Shown here: piece after piece, positions 24,061-35,332 of the stretch
How positions within the stretch are numbered: the stretch's first letter is position 1
Layout: each line of letters starts with the position of its first letter
Source of the DNA: Sweltsa coloradensis
Taxonomy: Eukaryota > Arthropoda > Insecta > Plecoptera > Chloroperlidae
Assembly (NCBI GenBank): GCA_024449915.1
Contig: JAMZAV010000315.1
Span: 369,043 to 433,042, forward strand
Length of the DNA: 64,000 nt
Direction of reading: 5' to 3'
Translations under genes and position numbers: made by a program
Notes under the pieces: generated by a model
What the model was told of the DNA's origin: nothing
The model's database searches: none
Seen by the model: only the letters and a program-made list of their open reading frames with translations

Positions 24061-24311
24061 TAAGGTAAAAAATGTCATTGCTTCCAGTATTATAAGTTTG
24101 TGTAATTATAAACTTATAAAAAAAAAATAATAACTGATAATAACTACAACTTATAGAACATTATTTTCCCCACTTCTGTCTGATACTTTTACAAGGCTAC
24201 GTTTTTACGAATTATTTATTTATTATTTTATTTTACATTGACTGGCTGACAAAGAAACTCTGTAATAATTTTATCATAATCGTTCCCCTGTATTTTTTTC
24301 CTAATAATAGT

Positions 24312-25049
24312 TGGATGAGCGAAGCGAAGACTTCAATTTCAATTTCACTTTTTTTTTTTACTTACGTTACCCCCCAAAACAATAGCTCGGGTGTTTGGTT
24401 TTTGGAAGTTTTTTTGTCTGTTCGCTCTCGTCAAACGGCATATGCGATCATGATGAAAATTGGAGGGGACCTTCGAAACTTAGAACTTATACTGAACTTA
24501 GACCTGCCACGTTTTTTGGTATAATCGACCAAATATTTCTTATGATTATCGTACTTTTACGATTTTTTTCATTTTTTAATGAGATATTTTCGTGATATTT
24601 GGCAAACGACTACTCCGATATTGATGAAACTTTATGGGAACATTTTAAATCACTGAAATTATATACGTTATGATTTTAGAGACACCTGAAAAAATATTTC
24701 TTATAGAAATCGTACTTTTACGATTTTCCCCGGTTTTTAATTATGGGTTTAATATTTGAGCCGATTCTGACCAAACGGGTGGGGCTACAACGTTCACATT
24801 TCACATTGACATACAGATTATGCTGATGTAGTGCCTCTTGAAAGAAAAAATTGAAACAGTTGGTCAAAATTCATAGAAATATGGTTTTAATATAAGCCTT
24901 TTACAGGTGTTTAATTAATAAGTAATATCAATCAACTATAGAAAAAGTAATGAGATTCCACTTAAAAACGTAATTATTGGACAGTAATATTCCAAAAAAA
25001 AAGCTCATCCATAAACGCGACTGGAAAAAGCTTTCGCGAAGCGGCCTAG
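24312..25049 (+). mobile_element. Helentron-like non-autonomous element, family C copy 1
   Basis: It starts T|TGGATGAGCGAAGCGAAG and ends GCGAAGCGGCCTAG|T. The 5' motif returns inverted as GCTCATCCA near 25001-25009, before a hairpin CGCGA-(13 nt)-TCGCG. The interior is unlike family A but shares AATCGTACTTTTACGATTTT units. The segment at 24770-24960 matches part of the 1.6-kb repeat (8181, 19551) in reverse. No coding capacity. Confidence 0.7.
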
Positions 25050-26119
25050 TATTACAACTACACTACACTTGCATCCTGCACCTTACCACAATCGTGCCCC
25101 CCCCCCCTAGGATACCAACCGTAGGGTACCACACCAGTTTTTTACCCTCCTCGGGTAACTAAAGGTTATTCGGGTAAATAATGGTATATTTGTGAAAAGG
25201 TCTGGAAAAGAGACTCGATCCCATAATTCTGAAGATTTTAGTAAGGATTGCAGGTGGCGGGATTCACCGTGACCTCCCTAATCAGAGTCTCGTGACCACC
25301 ACTGTCGGTGAGATGTGAGCTTCGGTGAGCTAACGGATAGTGTCCTGAATGTTATGTGTGTGTGTCGACTGTCGATACGCGATCACACAAGTTACAGTTT
25401 GCAGACGTTGTAAGTGTGGCTAATTTAGGAGAAACTGTTTTCTCATTCTGTAACTGTAACAACGGTTCTTACTTCGGCGGTGAATTGTACGACATTGAAT
25501 GAATTGGTGTTGTTCCTAACTGAAGATCCGGGTTCGCCCTCTCTACACAATCCCCCTGGAATCGTCTATTCTCAGTCCAGCGCAGGCCTACGAGTACGAG
25601 AATACTTTTATATCACTATACATTTCCTCAGATGTGCGAAAAATTGATTAAATAAAGAACAGTTAAATCTTTTTTGCTGGAAATACGGTGATTATTGTGC
25701 AAGAGTTTTTCTTCTCAAGTTTGTCGAAGAAAATTAAATAGAAAATTAGAGAACCAATTTGTAGTGACAAAAGTAGAAATTCGTAGAATAGATCATTTCT
25801 AGCAAAATTATCGGATTTGGAACATGGCCAATCAAATGAGGCATTCATTTTGTCATGCCGGAAAAAAGTTTCAACTACATGCAAGAATCTTACTTTGATG
25901 CATATTTTAGAAAATGTAAATACAAATTTATCCCTGTAATTTTGTTTTTTTACTATGGGGTGTGATTGGTGACTGGTAATAGCTGATGATGAAAGGCAAT
26001 CAAAATAATCTGTCTTATGCGGGATTCGAACCCACGTCCCTTATAGTGATCGCATTGGAAATACATGGCTGAATGCCAAACAATACTTCGTTATAGGGTA
26101 ACGCGTTACTTTCGTATTG
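25050..26119. other. Intergenic, with a tRNA-like B box near 26021-26035
   Basis: No gene supported. On the minus strand GGGTTCGAATCCCGC matches an RNA polymerase III B box, but the D-arm side is not recognisable. Probably a SINE or tRNA relic. Confidence 0.4.
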
Positions 26120-26127
26120 GCATCGAG

Positions 26128-26446
26128 CAGTGGCGTAACTCAAAATGGCGAGACCCGTTTGCAAGTTGGATTTCGGCTTCGGCCCCTACTTCCGGGACAA
26201 AGTATGGTTGCGCGGTATAGCCGGGGTCTGGGATATGAAGCTCCAGCCGGCGGAGCCATTTTCGTCTCAGGCTACCTACATTATAATATTTGATGGCCTA
26301 AACGCATTTTAATCCGACTTTGTATCCCTAATGGCAGTGAAATGTAAAGTCGAAATAGCCCATATTTGTTAGGCCTAATACCGGATGGTGGTCGCGGGGC
26401 CCGTAAGCACCGTATACATTGCACCATAGGATGAGTTACGCCACCT
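26128..26446. mobile_element. 319-bp hAT-like MITE, TIR CAGTGGCGTAACTC
   Basis: The left end CAGTGGCGTAACTC is mirrored by GAGTTACGCCACCT, and the 8-bp GCATCGAG flanks both sides (26120-26127 and 26447-26454). An 8-bp duplication is the hAT signature. The interior includes TTTGATGGCCTAAACGC and a diverged CTCCAGCCGGCGGAG stretch, both related to the element at 33953. Confidence 0.85.
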
Positions 26447-26643
26447 GCATCGAGCTTTGATGGTTAGTTGGTATGACCCCGCCCGAGTGTCGCAGATTAC
26501 ATTTTAGATCCTGTACATTTCCTCAAAATAAATCATCGTTGTACATATCCTGAAATGTGCATAAGAGGAATTATTTCATTTCACATTTTAGTTATTCTTT
26601 AAGAATAAAGAGTCATTAAATTATCTCACCTATTAACTTTTTA

Positions 26644-27263
26644 CTAGGAAAACGCTTAAGTCCCGCCGCGTTGTTGGATGAGCGTAAATGGTGCATTGAG
26701 CTGCCATGTGTTTTGCGGATTTTTGTTGTTCTGTGAAAAAATCAGAACTTTGTTGAAATTTTGTTTAAATTAAAATCAAATTAAAAAAAAAATTAACTTA
26801 TTTTTTTAAAATTAATCGAAATTTTTAAAAAAAGGAAAAAATCGTAATATTGAAATTTTCATAAGAAATAATTATTCGATTGCGCACAAATTTTACACGA
26901 ATATATTAATTCTTAAAATAAATGTTCTGTGAAAAAATCATTACAATCGGATAAAGCATATAGGAGTTATAAGTCGAAGAACTTTTTTAAAAATCGAAAA
27001 AAATCGTAAAATTGCGATTTTCATGAGAAATAATTTTTCGATTGCGCTCAAAAACGTGGCAGTTCTTAGTTCAGAGATTTCGAAGGCCTCCATAAAATTT
27101 CATCGCAATCGGAGTATCGGTTTAGCCGGAATCGTGTTAACAGACAGACAAAAATACAGAAAGAAAGAAAGAAAAAAAAAAAAAAAAAAAAAAAAAAACA
27201 TTCAGGATTTTTTTCTCCAGTGTAGTGAAATGGAATCTTCGCTTCGCTCGCTACGCTCATCCA
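26644..27263 (-). mobile_element. Helentron-like non-autonomous element, family A copy 3
   Basis: Reverse orientation: CTAGGAAAACGC with hairpin AACGC/GCGTT, then TTGTTGGATGAGCG, at the left; GCGAGCGAAGCG on the minus strand and TGGATG at the right. It is flanked by A/A on the plus strand, i.e. T|T on the element strand. It is shorter than copies 1 and 2 because it has fewer interior units. A poly-A of about 25 lies near 27175-27199. The 108-codon open frame (27023-27349) and its reverse shadow are repeat translations. Confidence 0.75.
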
Positions 27264-27351
27264 ATTATTATATTAGAGCTAGTAAAAACGTATTTAAATT
27301 TCGGATATGTACCATTTACTCTTTTTCTAATTTTGCAGTTTGTTTGTAGCA

Positions 27352-27784
27352 TAAATAATAAATAAATAATAAATAAATTTTATTTAGAGTCTGCCCACTC
27401 AGTTATATAACTGATTTCAGTGGGGGACTTTAAATCAAAGCAACCAAGCCAACCCTGCAGGCCCCGACGCAATCGACGAGTGAGCGATAACCAACCAAAG
27501 ATCGATATTTTTAATAGGAAATATAGCAATCAGTGGTATGGACAGTGCGAACACCCGCGAATCGACGCCAGAATCAACAAGGCCGATTCAGAACAACTCT
27601 GAAATTTATTATGTGCTTCGTTGCTAGGACGGCTCCAAAGTCACCGTTTACAAACTCCTAAGACAAGAACTGATGGACTTAAGTCCAAATCAAAAGTTAA
27701 AAAACTTCTGACTTTAGCGGGAATCGAACCCTGGACCTTCTGCATTGGAAGCAGATACGCTAACAACAAGACCAACGAGCCACA
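27352..27784 (-). mobile_element. tRNA-derived SINE, copy 1
   Basis: Read on the minus strand, the head holds TGGTCTTGTTGTTAGCG and the B box GGTTCGATTCCCGC. Between them is a 5-bp stem TCTGC/GCAGA with a 7-nt loop TTCCAAT, whose anticodon position reads CCA. A body of about 300 bp follows, then a tail with the palindrome TCAGTTATATAACTGA, a GTGGGCAGACTC segment and an AT-rich run of TTTA repeats. It lacks coding capacity and would need a LINE reverse transcriptase to move. Confidence 0.85.
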
Positions 27785-28399
27785 TTTTAAAGAAATATTT
27801 ATTTATTTCCTGCGTAGGCCCAATTCGCATGGGAAATTATAGTTTTTACTGTATTTGAACAACATTATACCCAGCCACTTCAAACGTTAGAAATTAGAAT
27901 AAGATTCTGAACTAATTCTTGATAATTTTATTTTTAATAAAATTAACTTTTTGTAGTATTTTTTAAAATATGTGTTCACCGACTTACTATCAATACCATA
28001 CAATTTTAAATTTACGTACCTCTTATTGTTATACGTTGCTGTAATATTTGTATTTCAAAATATGCAAAACTACACTTTATTATTTTGTGTGCAGTGCATG
28101 ATGTACTTTGTTTTGTTTATTGGTAACCTTTGCAAACCAGTTTTTATAAATGGCTATAGGATAATATAGATCCTAGACCACAGATAATATACTAATTACA
28201 CTTACTTACGTATCAGTGCCGAGACTTTAAATAAATCAATTTTAAATGGAATGGAAACTATTATAACATTAATTAATGTATTTAAATATTATAACTGACT
28301 TTTAGGCCAGATAAATATTTCCTCTCTTCAACATTATTGTTTCTGCGACCGTGCGAGCAGCTAACAACATGACCATTGGTCCATGATTGCTGTGTTACG
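27785..28399. other. AT-rich stretch between the two SINEs
   Basis: No gene recognised. CCACAGATAATATACTAATT near 28178 shares its start with the 46-bp element at 33083. Confidence 0.45.
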
Positions 28400-28822
28400 T
28401 CGACGACTCGTTGGTCTTGTTGTTAGCGTATCTGCTTCCAATGCAGAAGTTCCAGGGTTCGATTCCCGTCAAAGTTAGAATTTTTACCTTCTGATTTGGA
28501 CTTCAGTCCATCAGTTCTTGTCTTAGGAGTTTGTAAACGGTGACTTTGGAGCCGTCCCAGCAACGAAGCACATAATAAATTCAGAGTTGTTCTGAATCGG
28601 CCTGGTTGATTCTGGCGTTTATTCGCGGTGTTCGCACTGTCCATACCACTGATTGCTATATTATTAAAATATCGATCTTCGGTTGGTTATCGCTTACTCG
28701 TCGATTGCGTCAGGGCCTACAGGGTTGGCTTGGTCGCTTTGATATAAAGTCCCCCACTGAAAATCAGTTATATAAGTGAGTGGGTAGACTCTAAATACAA
28801 TTTATTTATTTATTTTATTTAA
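28400..28822 (+). mobile_element. tRNA-derived SINE, copy 2
   Basis: Plus-strand copy of the same SINE, inverted relative to the one ending 616 bp upstream. Head, body and TTTA-repeat tail are all present, so it appears full length. The tail palindrome has one change (TCAGTTATATAAGTGA). The open frame at 28423-28644 on the other strand is a shadow. Confidence 0.85.
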
Positions 28823-30085
28823 GTGAGATTTCTCAACAAATCGTCCTCTGCCTATATTTGTCACGTGACAATAATCGAGATATCAAGAGGTGTTATTCTG
28901 TAGTTCGATATTATTCGGTGATGGTGACAGCATTCATGCCTCCTCGGTTGCATACCGGATATTTACAGTTACACCGTTGCTTTGAAGTGAGATCTGTTAG
29001 GTTGGGTCACTCTTGTTGAAATCAGCCCCTCTGTATGTGAGTGGGCCAGCCCTTTATATCCATGCGTGAAGAGAATTTCACCCAATTCCTGTATGCTTGA
29101 GATTTGCGACCGCAGGGCAGGGCAGCATCTGCCCGCGATGAAAGAGACGAACTAACGGGACTGCATATTATTCGCAAAATAGTCAACTTTCCGTGTCAAC
29201 ATGTCTCAGAGGACAATATATCTGTCCGGGTCCTTGCTGGGACCTCCGCCTCGCGTCATAAACAACGCTATGCTGTGCTCCAACCTCCAACTCTTTCACT
29301 TGTCAAGAGGGTTATTACACGAAGGCAGCTGAGACTCGGTGGTCCATGAGAACTGTGCACATCTCGGTGGTTTTATCAAGAATGCGTATTATTGCACAAC
29401 TATGCGGGGTTTTGATCATAAAGAATGACCTACCATTATTTACTCCTTTTGCGAAGTTTGGCAGTCGAGTAGGCTCATTCGCCAACAGAGGGGTAGCTCA
29501 TGCGTAAGGCGTGTATAACTCTTATTCGGGAGGTCACGTTTCGAATCCCGCCCCGCCAATCCTCAATCCTGACTGAGACTGAGAGTTTTTCCAAATCCTG
29601 GGATTGAGTCATCTTTAACAGCTTTCGGACATTCCTTAATCCTTTCACAATCCCTTACAATCTCATAGTTGTCATCTGCAAGAGGGTCACACCGGCCCCG
29701 AGTAAATCTAGTATGTATGCTGTCCTCTTACAGCTTGCATCCTCACGAAAATTGTATTTTTATACTCATTCTAGGCAACTTTTCCTGCTTCTGCTTCAGC
29801 GTCGGTAAATTTATTTATTTTCTATCCAGTATTCACCCTAACTTTGCCAGTAATATGGTCCATTCGTGTTGTGCAAATGCAATAAGCCAACAACATTGAC
29901 CTCGGCCCTCTTACGAGTCTTATCGTCAGGAAAACCACTCAACACATCCATCGGGTACGTCTACCCCACTCATCAGTTTTTAAATATCTTTGGTTTGTTG
30001 TTTATTTAGATTAAGGACGCGTCAACCGTTAGGTCATAATGCACCACTCTAGCCTAAGTGATATGGGGAGGAGGGGCCATGGGTA
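28823..30085. other. Intergenic, with a tRNA-like segment near 29487-29558
   Basis: No protein gene supported. GGGTAGCTCATGCG, then GTTTCGAATCCCGC about 40 nt later, resembles A and B boxes of a tRNA relic. A full cloverleaf does not form. Confidence 0.4.
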
Positions 30086-30240
30086 GGGGGAGGAAATGGG
30101 GTTCTCACGTCGCGGTCGTCTTCGTCTTTGTCATCGTTCGTTGTGTCATTGTCATCGTCGTCGGGGAGGTCGTCAAGGGAAGGGGGAGGTGTCCCCGACG
30201 ACGATTGTCAGAGTTCGCCTCTAGTTTCTCTTGAATCGCC
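30086..30240. repeat. GC-rich repeat with TCGTCGTCGGGGA hairpin, copy 1
   Basis: It contains GTCGCGGTCGTCTTCGTCTT and TCGTCGTCGGGG, with CCCCGACGACGA about 35 nt further, a 12-bp perfect inverted repeat. A second, diverged copy lies at about 33330-33475. The repeat class is unknown to me. Confidence 0.55.
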
Positions 30241-33074
30241 TTGTACGATTAGACGGGAATAGATTTTTTGCAAATTTTTACAAATATGAATTGAAAACTC
30301 GGTTCTACTGCAAATCCATAAGGAAGCGAAGTTAGTTGTATTTGTGTCGTACTCGTAGTGGTCTTGAATGACGCACGTAGACCGCCACTCTCACCTCAAC
30401 TATGCGCCTATAATGTTGTGAAAACATTCGTCATCAGTTATATTATGTTCTATCCATTTCGAACTGTTATCGATAATGTATTTTCAGAACATTTCGCTTC
30501 AAATCTAGCTCGACTCAAGGACACATTTAGCTGTAACAAACGTTGTTACACGTACGCGATGTTTGTTGAAATTAGGTCAAGAAATCTCCAGAGGGTAAAC
30601 ATAACTACTTGTTGGAATTTCTCGGTATAAATATATTTACGTTACTTTTGACTAATCTACTAATGACTTGCGCAAAGTGATGACCTTAAATAGACAAAGC
30701 TAACTGGCCTCGCAATCAGGGTACTTTGTACTTTGAGATAACTAATTACGCAACTGGGCCTGGAACCAATTAGAAACAGATTTCACATTTTCCTGGATAA
30801 TTTTTGGCGTTCCTTTTATCACAGTTCACAGTCGTAACTTTTAACTTTGAAAATTACAATTACTATTTATTGGGAACTTTGTTGAATTTCCCATCTAAAA
30901 CCTTTTCAAAGCAGCTTTCACGGTTAATAATTAATAATTGTCTAGTTCTACCAATTTTACTAAGATGTAAAGTACATACTTTCTATATTAATACATAAAT
31001 ATTTCAATAAATTTGCCCATTCAAGCAAAGTTTTTGTCTTCATTTCCATAAACTGCTTCTCCTCAGTCTTCCCGACGATTTCCCTGACAAGGTATATCAA
31101 ATTAATTACCCACTCTTATTATATTGCTTAGTATTGCTATTTTCTACTAATTATTCGCAGTAACTTTTTTCATATGAACTTTTAACTAGTAAAATATTAC
31201 TTTCAAAGACTAGTTTAAATTACTGTGTATAAGTAACTAACGTAAGATTGCAGACCCTAGAAGTATCACCTGGTTCACTGTAACCACAGATAACACACGG
31301 TTATCTGTCCGTAGCTGTAACTATAGATGTTTTACTTACTATTGATCAAACTGAACAATGTGTGGTAATAGTTGCAAATTGAAATTACGAAGCTATTTTG
31401 TTATTATTATGCGGGTTTAGAACAAATAAACTCACTTCTCTTGGGCTTTGGACGTACTTTGGATATTCGTCGCCACAGCCTTTAAAGATTAATATTCATT
31501 TAGACTACCCAAGTGTAAAAATAACAGTACACAGAAGGTTTTCGGATTTTTGAATAAATATTTTGTTTGTCCTTTGTATTGTTATAATCTCTAGGAATGA
31601 AATGCTAAATGAAGAATGATTGGATTGAATATGAACGAGGTTGAACCTGAAGACCTAGATTTGACTACCATTATTTCGGTTGCGTCTTTCGGTTGCGTAC
31701 TTTATCAAGTGTTATGTTTTTAAACACAGCCTTTGTTTCCTGAATCCTGGGGCTGATATTGAATAATAACTTCGAATTCTAAGCTGAAATAATCACACGA
31801 TATTCAAATAAGTCTCTCGGGAATGTTATCAAAGTTCTATTCATATGAAATCCAACTTTTGAAAAACTTTTTTTTCTTTCAGTTTGTCCCCAAATAAATC
31901 ATACGTTTCCCGATTATAATGTGGGCCTATTCAGCGTATAGAGGCATGAAGCAAATTTGGAACGAACAATAACAATTCCGTGGAATGTGATGTTCGTAAC
32001 AGATGGTACGCTACGTGTTATCTTAATGACCGAACCTTTACATAATTATTTCAAAGAAATCTTCACATTTCATAGAAATAATTATGGCGGCTTAGTGACT
32101 TCATTTTGTATAGATTCTAGAAGGATGTTATTGCTATTTGCTTTGTGCTGTCTCTAAACCCATACCGAGCTGATTTCTTGTTTGCATGGCAATCTATTTT
32201 GTTCATATCAGTGCAATCACGTCGAGACAGCCAATCCTGTCTGAAGTTTTTTAATTCCAATATACCTATAGTTTAGTTAGTTACACACCTGAATAGGGGC
32301 CTACATAGCATCCTATAACAGGTTTCCCACAAAATTATTATTATTATTATCGGTATACTATATCCCATTGTCGCGACTAGAATCGTTGCCAAAATAAAAC
32401 ATAAGGTACAGTTTTATCAACTTTCTTGTGATTGAAGCCACATGCCATAACTTTTCTACTCTTTGTTTTCGGTTGCCGTAACCGTCTTCCATTCCAATAT
32501 ATTATTCCAGTATATCGTCGTAAATGCACATTATTATGCTTATTTACTAAAACAAGTTATCTACCAGTGCCGTGACTAATCTATGGTCCTGACGACAGAA
32601 GAGAAAACGAGCTCAACAAAAAGAGGAGAAACTTGACCCTATTTAGAATGATTTTTTGTGTTACCTTGTCCAATGAGTAAGGGTTGGATTAGAAAGTAGA
32701 GATGTGGGTGAAATGTTCTTGTACTACGCAACAACAATATAGTTGATGTAATATTATGTTTACCCCTAGCCGTGAAGCCCTAAAGACAGCAACTTCTTGC
32801 TCGGAGATGGACATTGTTGATGGATGTAAATTCACATAGATGATAAAAACAGACGAGTTCCTTTCCTTGAGACCCTTCTGGACCAGTAAATCGAAACTTA
32901 AAAAAATATGTTTACATTTCATCGTAACTTTTACAATTTTTTTATATTTAGAAATAAACGAGAGCCAGCGGACCCTCCAAGGGGTCGAACCCACGTCCGC
33001 GAATGGACAGTTTCAAATAAAATTGGTCGATCTACTTCCACCAAAAAGCAGTTTTTAAATTAGCAATACTCAAT
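30241..33074. other. Intergenic, no gene supported
   Basis: Short open frames are AT-rich and have no domains. A perfect hairpin ACAGATAAC-ACACG-GTTATCTGT lies at about 31286-31308. A B-box-like GGGTTCGACCCC on the minus strand lies near 32978-32990. Confidence 0.45.
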
Positions 33075-33082
33075 GCTCATAC

Positions 33083-33128
33083 CACAGATAATAGAGTACA
33101 CTCCCACGTAGTGTACTCTATTATCTGT
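33083..33128. mobile_element. 46-bp palindromic mini-MITE with 8-bp target duplication
   Basis: CACAGATAATAGAGTACACT and its exact complement, minus the last base, surround a 7-nt loop. GCTCATAC flanks the palindrome at 33075-33082 and 33129-33136. An 8-bp duplication and a CA start fit hAT. At 43017-43031 a 15-bp CACAGATAATAGAGT stands alone between two GCTCAGAG repeats, apparently the same end. Confidence 0.8.
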
Positions 33129-33239
33129 GCTCATACTTTTTAATTTGACTTCAAAATAAAATACCGTAAGGACTTTGACTTGAAATTAGTTGAAATTGAT
33201 TGGATATTGCTTTACGTCTCATATTTATGCAACTTGGCT

Positions 33240-33475
33240 AATCGAGACGAAGGGAGGGACGTAAGGGATGACGCGGGGGGACAAGGGGTGGACAGGCCTG
33301 TGCTGGTCAGAACCAGCCACAAGCGTATGGGGAGGGCAGAGGTTCCCCCACGTCGTGGTCGTCTCCGTCTGTGTCATCATCCGTCCGTGTTGTCTTTGTC
33401 GTCGCCGTCGGGGAGGTAGTCAAAGGGAAGGGGTTCCCCGACGACGACCCAGAGCTCGCCATTAGTTTCAGGGAG
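33240..33475. repeat. GC-rich repeat with CGTCGGGGA hairpin, copy 2
   Basis: It shares CGTCGTGGTCGTCTCCGTCT, GGGGAGGTAGTCAAAGGGAA and CCCCGACGACGA with the copy at 30086-30240. It opens with TTGGCTAATCGAGACGA, which recurs near 56611 in otherwise unrelated sequence. Confidence 0.5.
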
Positions 33476-33549
33476 AAGAACTCCCCTAATCACGGGCCAA
33501 ACCGCGAGAAGGTGTCGAGTTGGAATTTGAAGGCCCAAATTAGTTGAAA

Positions 33550-33604
33550 GGTCCTTCGCTATTTCAATGCGGAAACGGGTCCTTCGCTATTTCAATGCGG
33601 AAAC
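33550..33604. repeat. 28-bp tandem duplication
   Basis: GTCCTTCGCTATTTCAATGC followed by GGAAAC occurs twice with a 28-bp period and no differences over 27 bp. Confidence 0.95.
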
Positions 33605-33952
33605 AAGCCATATTATATCAAACATACAACATACTCCTTCGAACAATAGTAGTCATCATCATACTTAATCAATCCCAAACAACATCAAAGTATAATATAA
33701 TATGATACTCATGCCAAATATCATTGCATATTTAATTTCGTTACCACTTTTGTTTTGATTGGCTAAGCCAGAATTTACAATAATGGTAAATGAGCACAGC
33801 AAATGGTTTTGTTTTAACGATAGCGACATTCACGTTATCCTTACAGTATCGCAGTGCGCACCGTTATTTCGTAAAAACCAAGTGGAGCGCACAGAGTCTT
33901 TGCACATTTACACACAGTGCTCGACCCGGCTTCATGGTTTCCCAAGTGCGTG

Positions 33953-34567
33953 CATAGGCGCCGAGTTTTGATTTTGGGTGGGGGGGCTCATTGTGGGAAT
34001 AGCTGGGGCCTGGGGCGAAGCCCCAGCCGCCGGAGGCTTACACCGTAGGTGAATTTTTTTGGGGCCTACATTATGTTTGATGGCCTGAAACGCGATTTCA
34101 GGCGTGAAAAAATGATGAAAGAATTGCATTAATATGTCATATCAAACAAATAACTACCCATGAAGATCGGGTAGTCATGCAACTAATAATACTCTCTCAG
34201 GTGAAATCTTATGATAATATAGGGTGATTTAAAAGTGCACTGCTCTATTGACAGTTTTTCTCCAAAAATACCGTTAGAAAACTAAATTTAGCCATCAAAG
34301 AACCATAACACACTAGCCACACGTCAGTCAGCAACCCTAGAATGCTCTCATAGAAAATACGTGAAGTGGGAAAAATACATCATTTGTCGATGTACATTGA
34401 CTCGAACTCGAAGGGCCATTTAGTAAAAAATCTGGTAACTCCTGTTAGCAATTTGAACCCTTGGAATTTTTCACTTATACAATTTAGAGCTTGCTCCGCC
34501 GGGGGCCCCCCCTGCATCACAGCTGGGGGGCTTGAGCCCCGTCGCCCCCCCGTACTCGGCGCCTATG
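33953..34567. mobile_element. 615-bp hAT-like MITE, TIR CATAGGCGCCGAGT
   Basis: A perfect 14-bp terminal inverted repeat (CATAGGCGCCGAGT...ACTCGGCGCCTATG) is flanked by an exact 8-bp duplication AGTGCGTG at 33945-33952 and 34568-34575. The interior has a CTGGGGCGAAGCCCCAG hairpin near 34011-34027 and TTTGATGGCCTGAAACGC, shared with the element at 26128. There is no transposase; a minus-strand open frame at 33932-34129 is a shadow. Confidence 0.9.
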
Positions 34568-34575
34568 AGTGCGTG

Positions 34576-35208
34576 CTCGCGGTTAACTCCGTCACGTGAC
34601 ATTGTCGCCCCGTGATGTGCACCAGCTATAATTATAACCCTTTCAGACCCGATTTAAATCCGTGTGAATATGGTAATTTTTATCAAACAATTTGAGTTTG
34701 GCATTTATTTCTAAGATTTTGAGTATTTTTTTCATATTTTTTAATCATGATTTTTGAGGAATTTTGGATTTTGAATTCAAGCTACATTTTGAGGATTAAA
34801 ATTCTAGGTGCACACCTAAAACAAGTTTTTTCTGATTTTTTTTGCATATTTTGGATTTTGTGTATCTCAAATACCTGCAATACTAGAGATAATATATCAA
34901 ATTTCCGAGAAAAACTAAAAAAAAATGTTTTCAACTGTTTTTTGCAGATGTCTATTTTCAATCTTCTCTAAAAAAGGTACCATTCGTACCATTGGCATGG
35001 GGGGAAAAATTATTTATTTTTTATCCCCCCCCCCCCCCCAAAAAAAAAAAAATAAATAAATAAATAAATAAATAAAAAATAAACAAATAAAAATAGGGGT
35101 AAATTGAAAAACCCTATTGTTTACCCGCATTTAAATTTTAAAACTTGATGTCCTCGTTTGGTGACGTGGGGTCTAAAAGAGTGTTAAAAGCACCCATGGG
35201 ATGGCCAC
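34576..35208. other. Intergenic, with C and A runs
   Basis: No gene recognised. A C run (about 35026-35039) is followed directly by A-rich and (AAAT)n sequence to about 35090, which may be a retroelement tail. Confidence 0.4.
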
Positions 35209-35332
35209 CTGAAGAAAGTCACTCCTAGTAAAGCTGATGAGAACACTACAGCGGGCATCATTACGACCCCCTGAAGAAAGTCACTCCTAGTAAAGCTGAT
35301 GAGAACACTACAGCGGGCATCATTACGAACAT
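35209..35332. repeat. 62-bp tandem duplication
   Basis: A 62-bp unit starting CTGAAGAAAGTCACTCCTAG and ending GCGGGCATCATTACGA is present twice with no visible differences apart from the junction. One forward frame is open through both copies except for a TGA at the junction. Function unknown. Confidence 0.95.
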
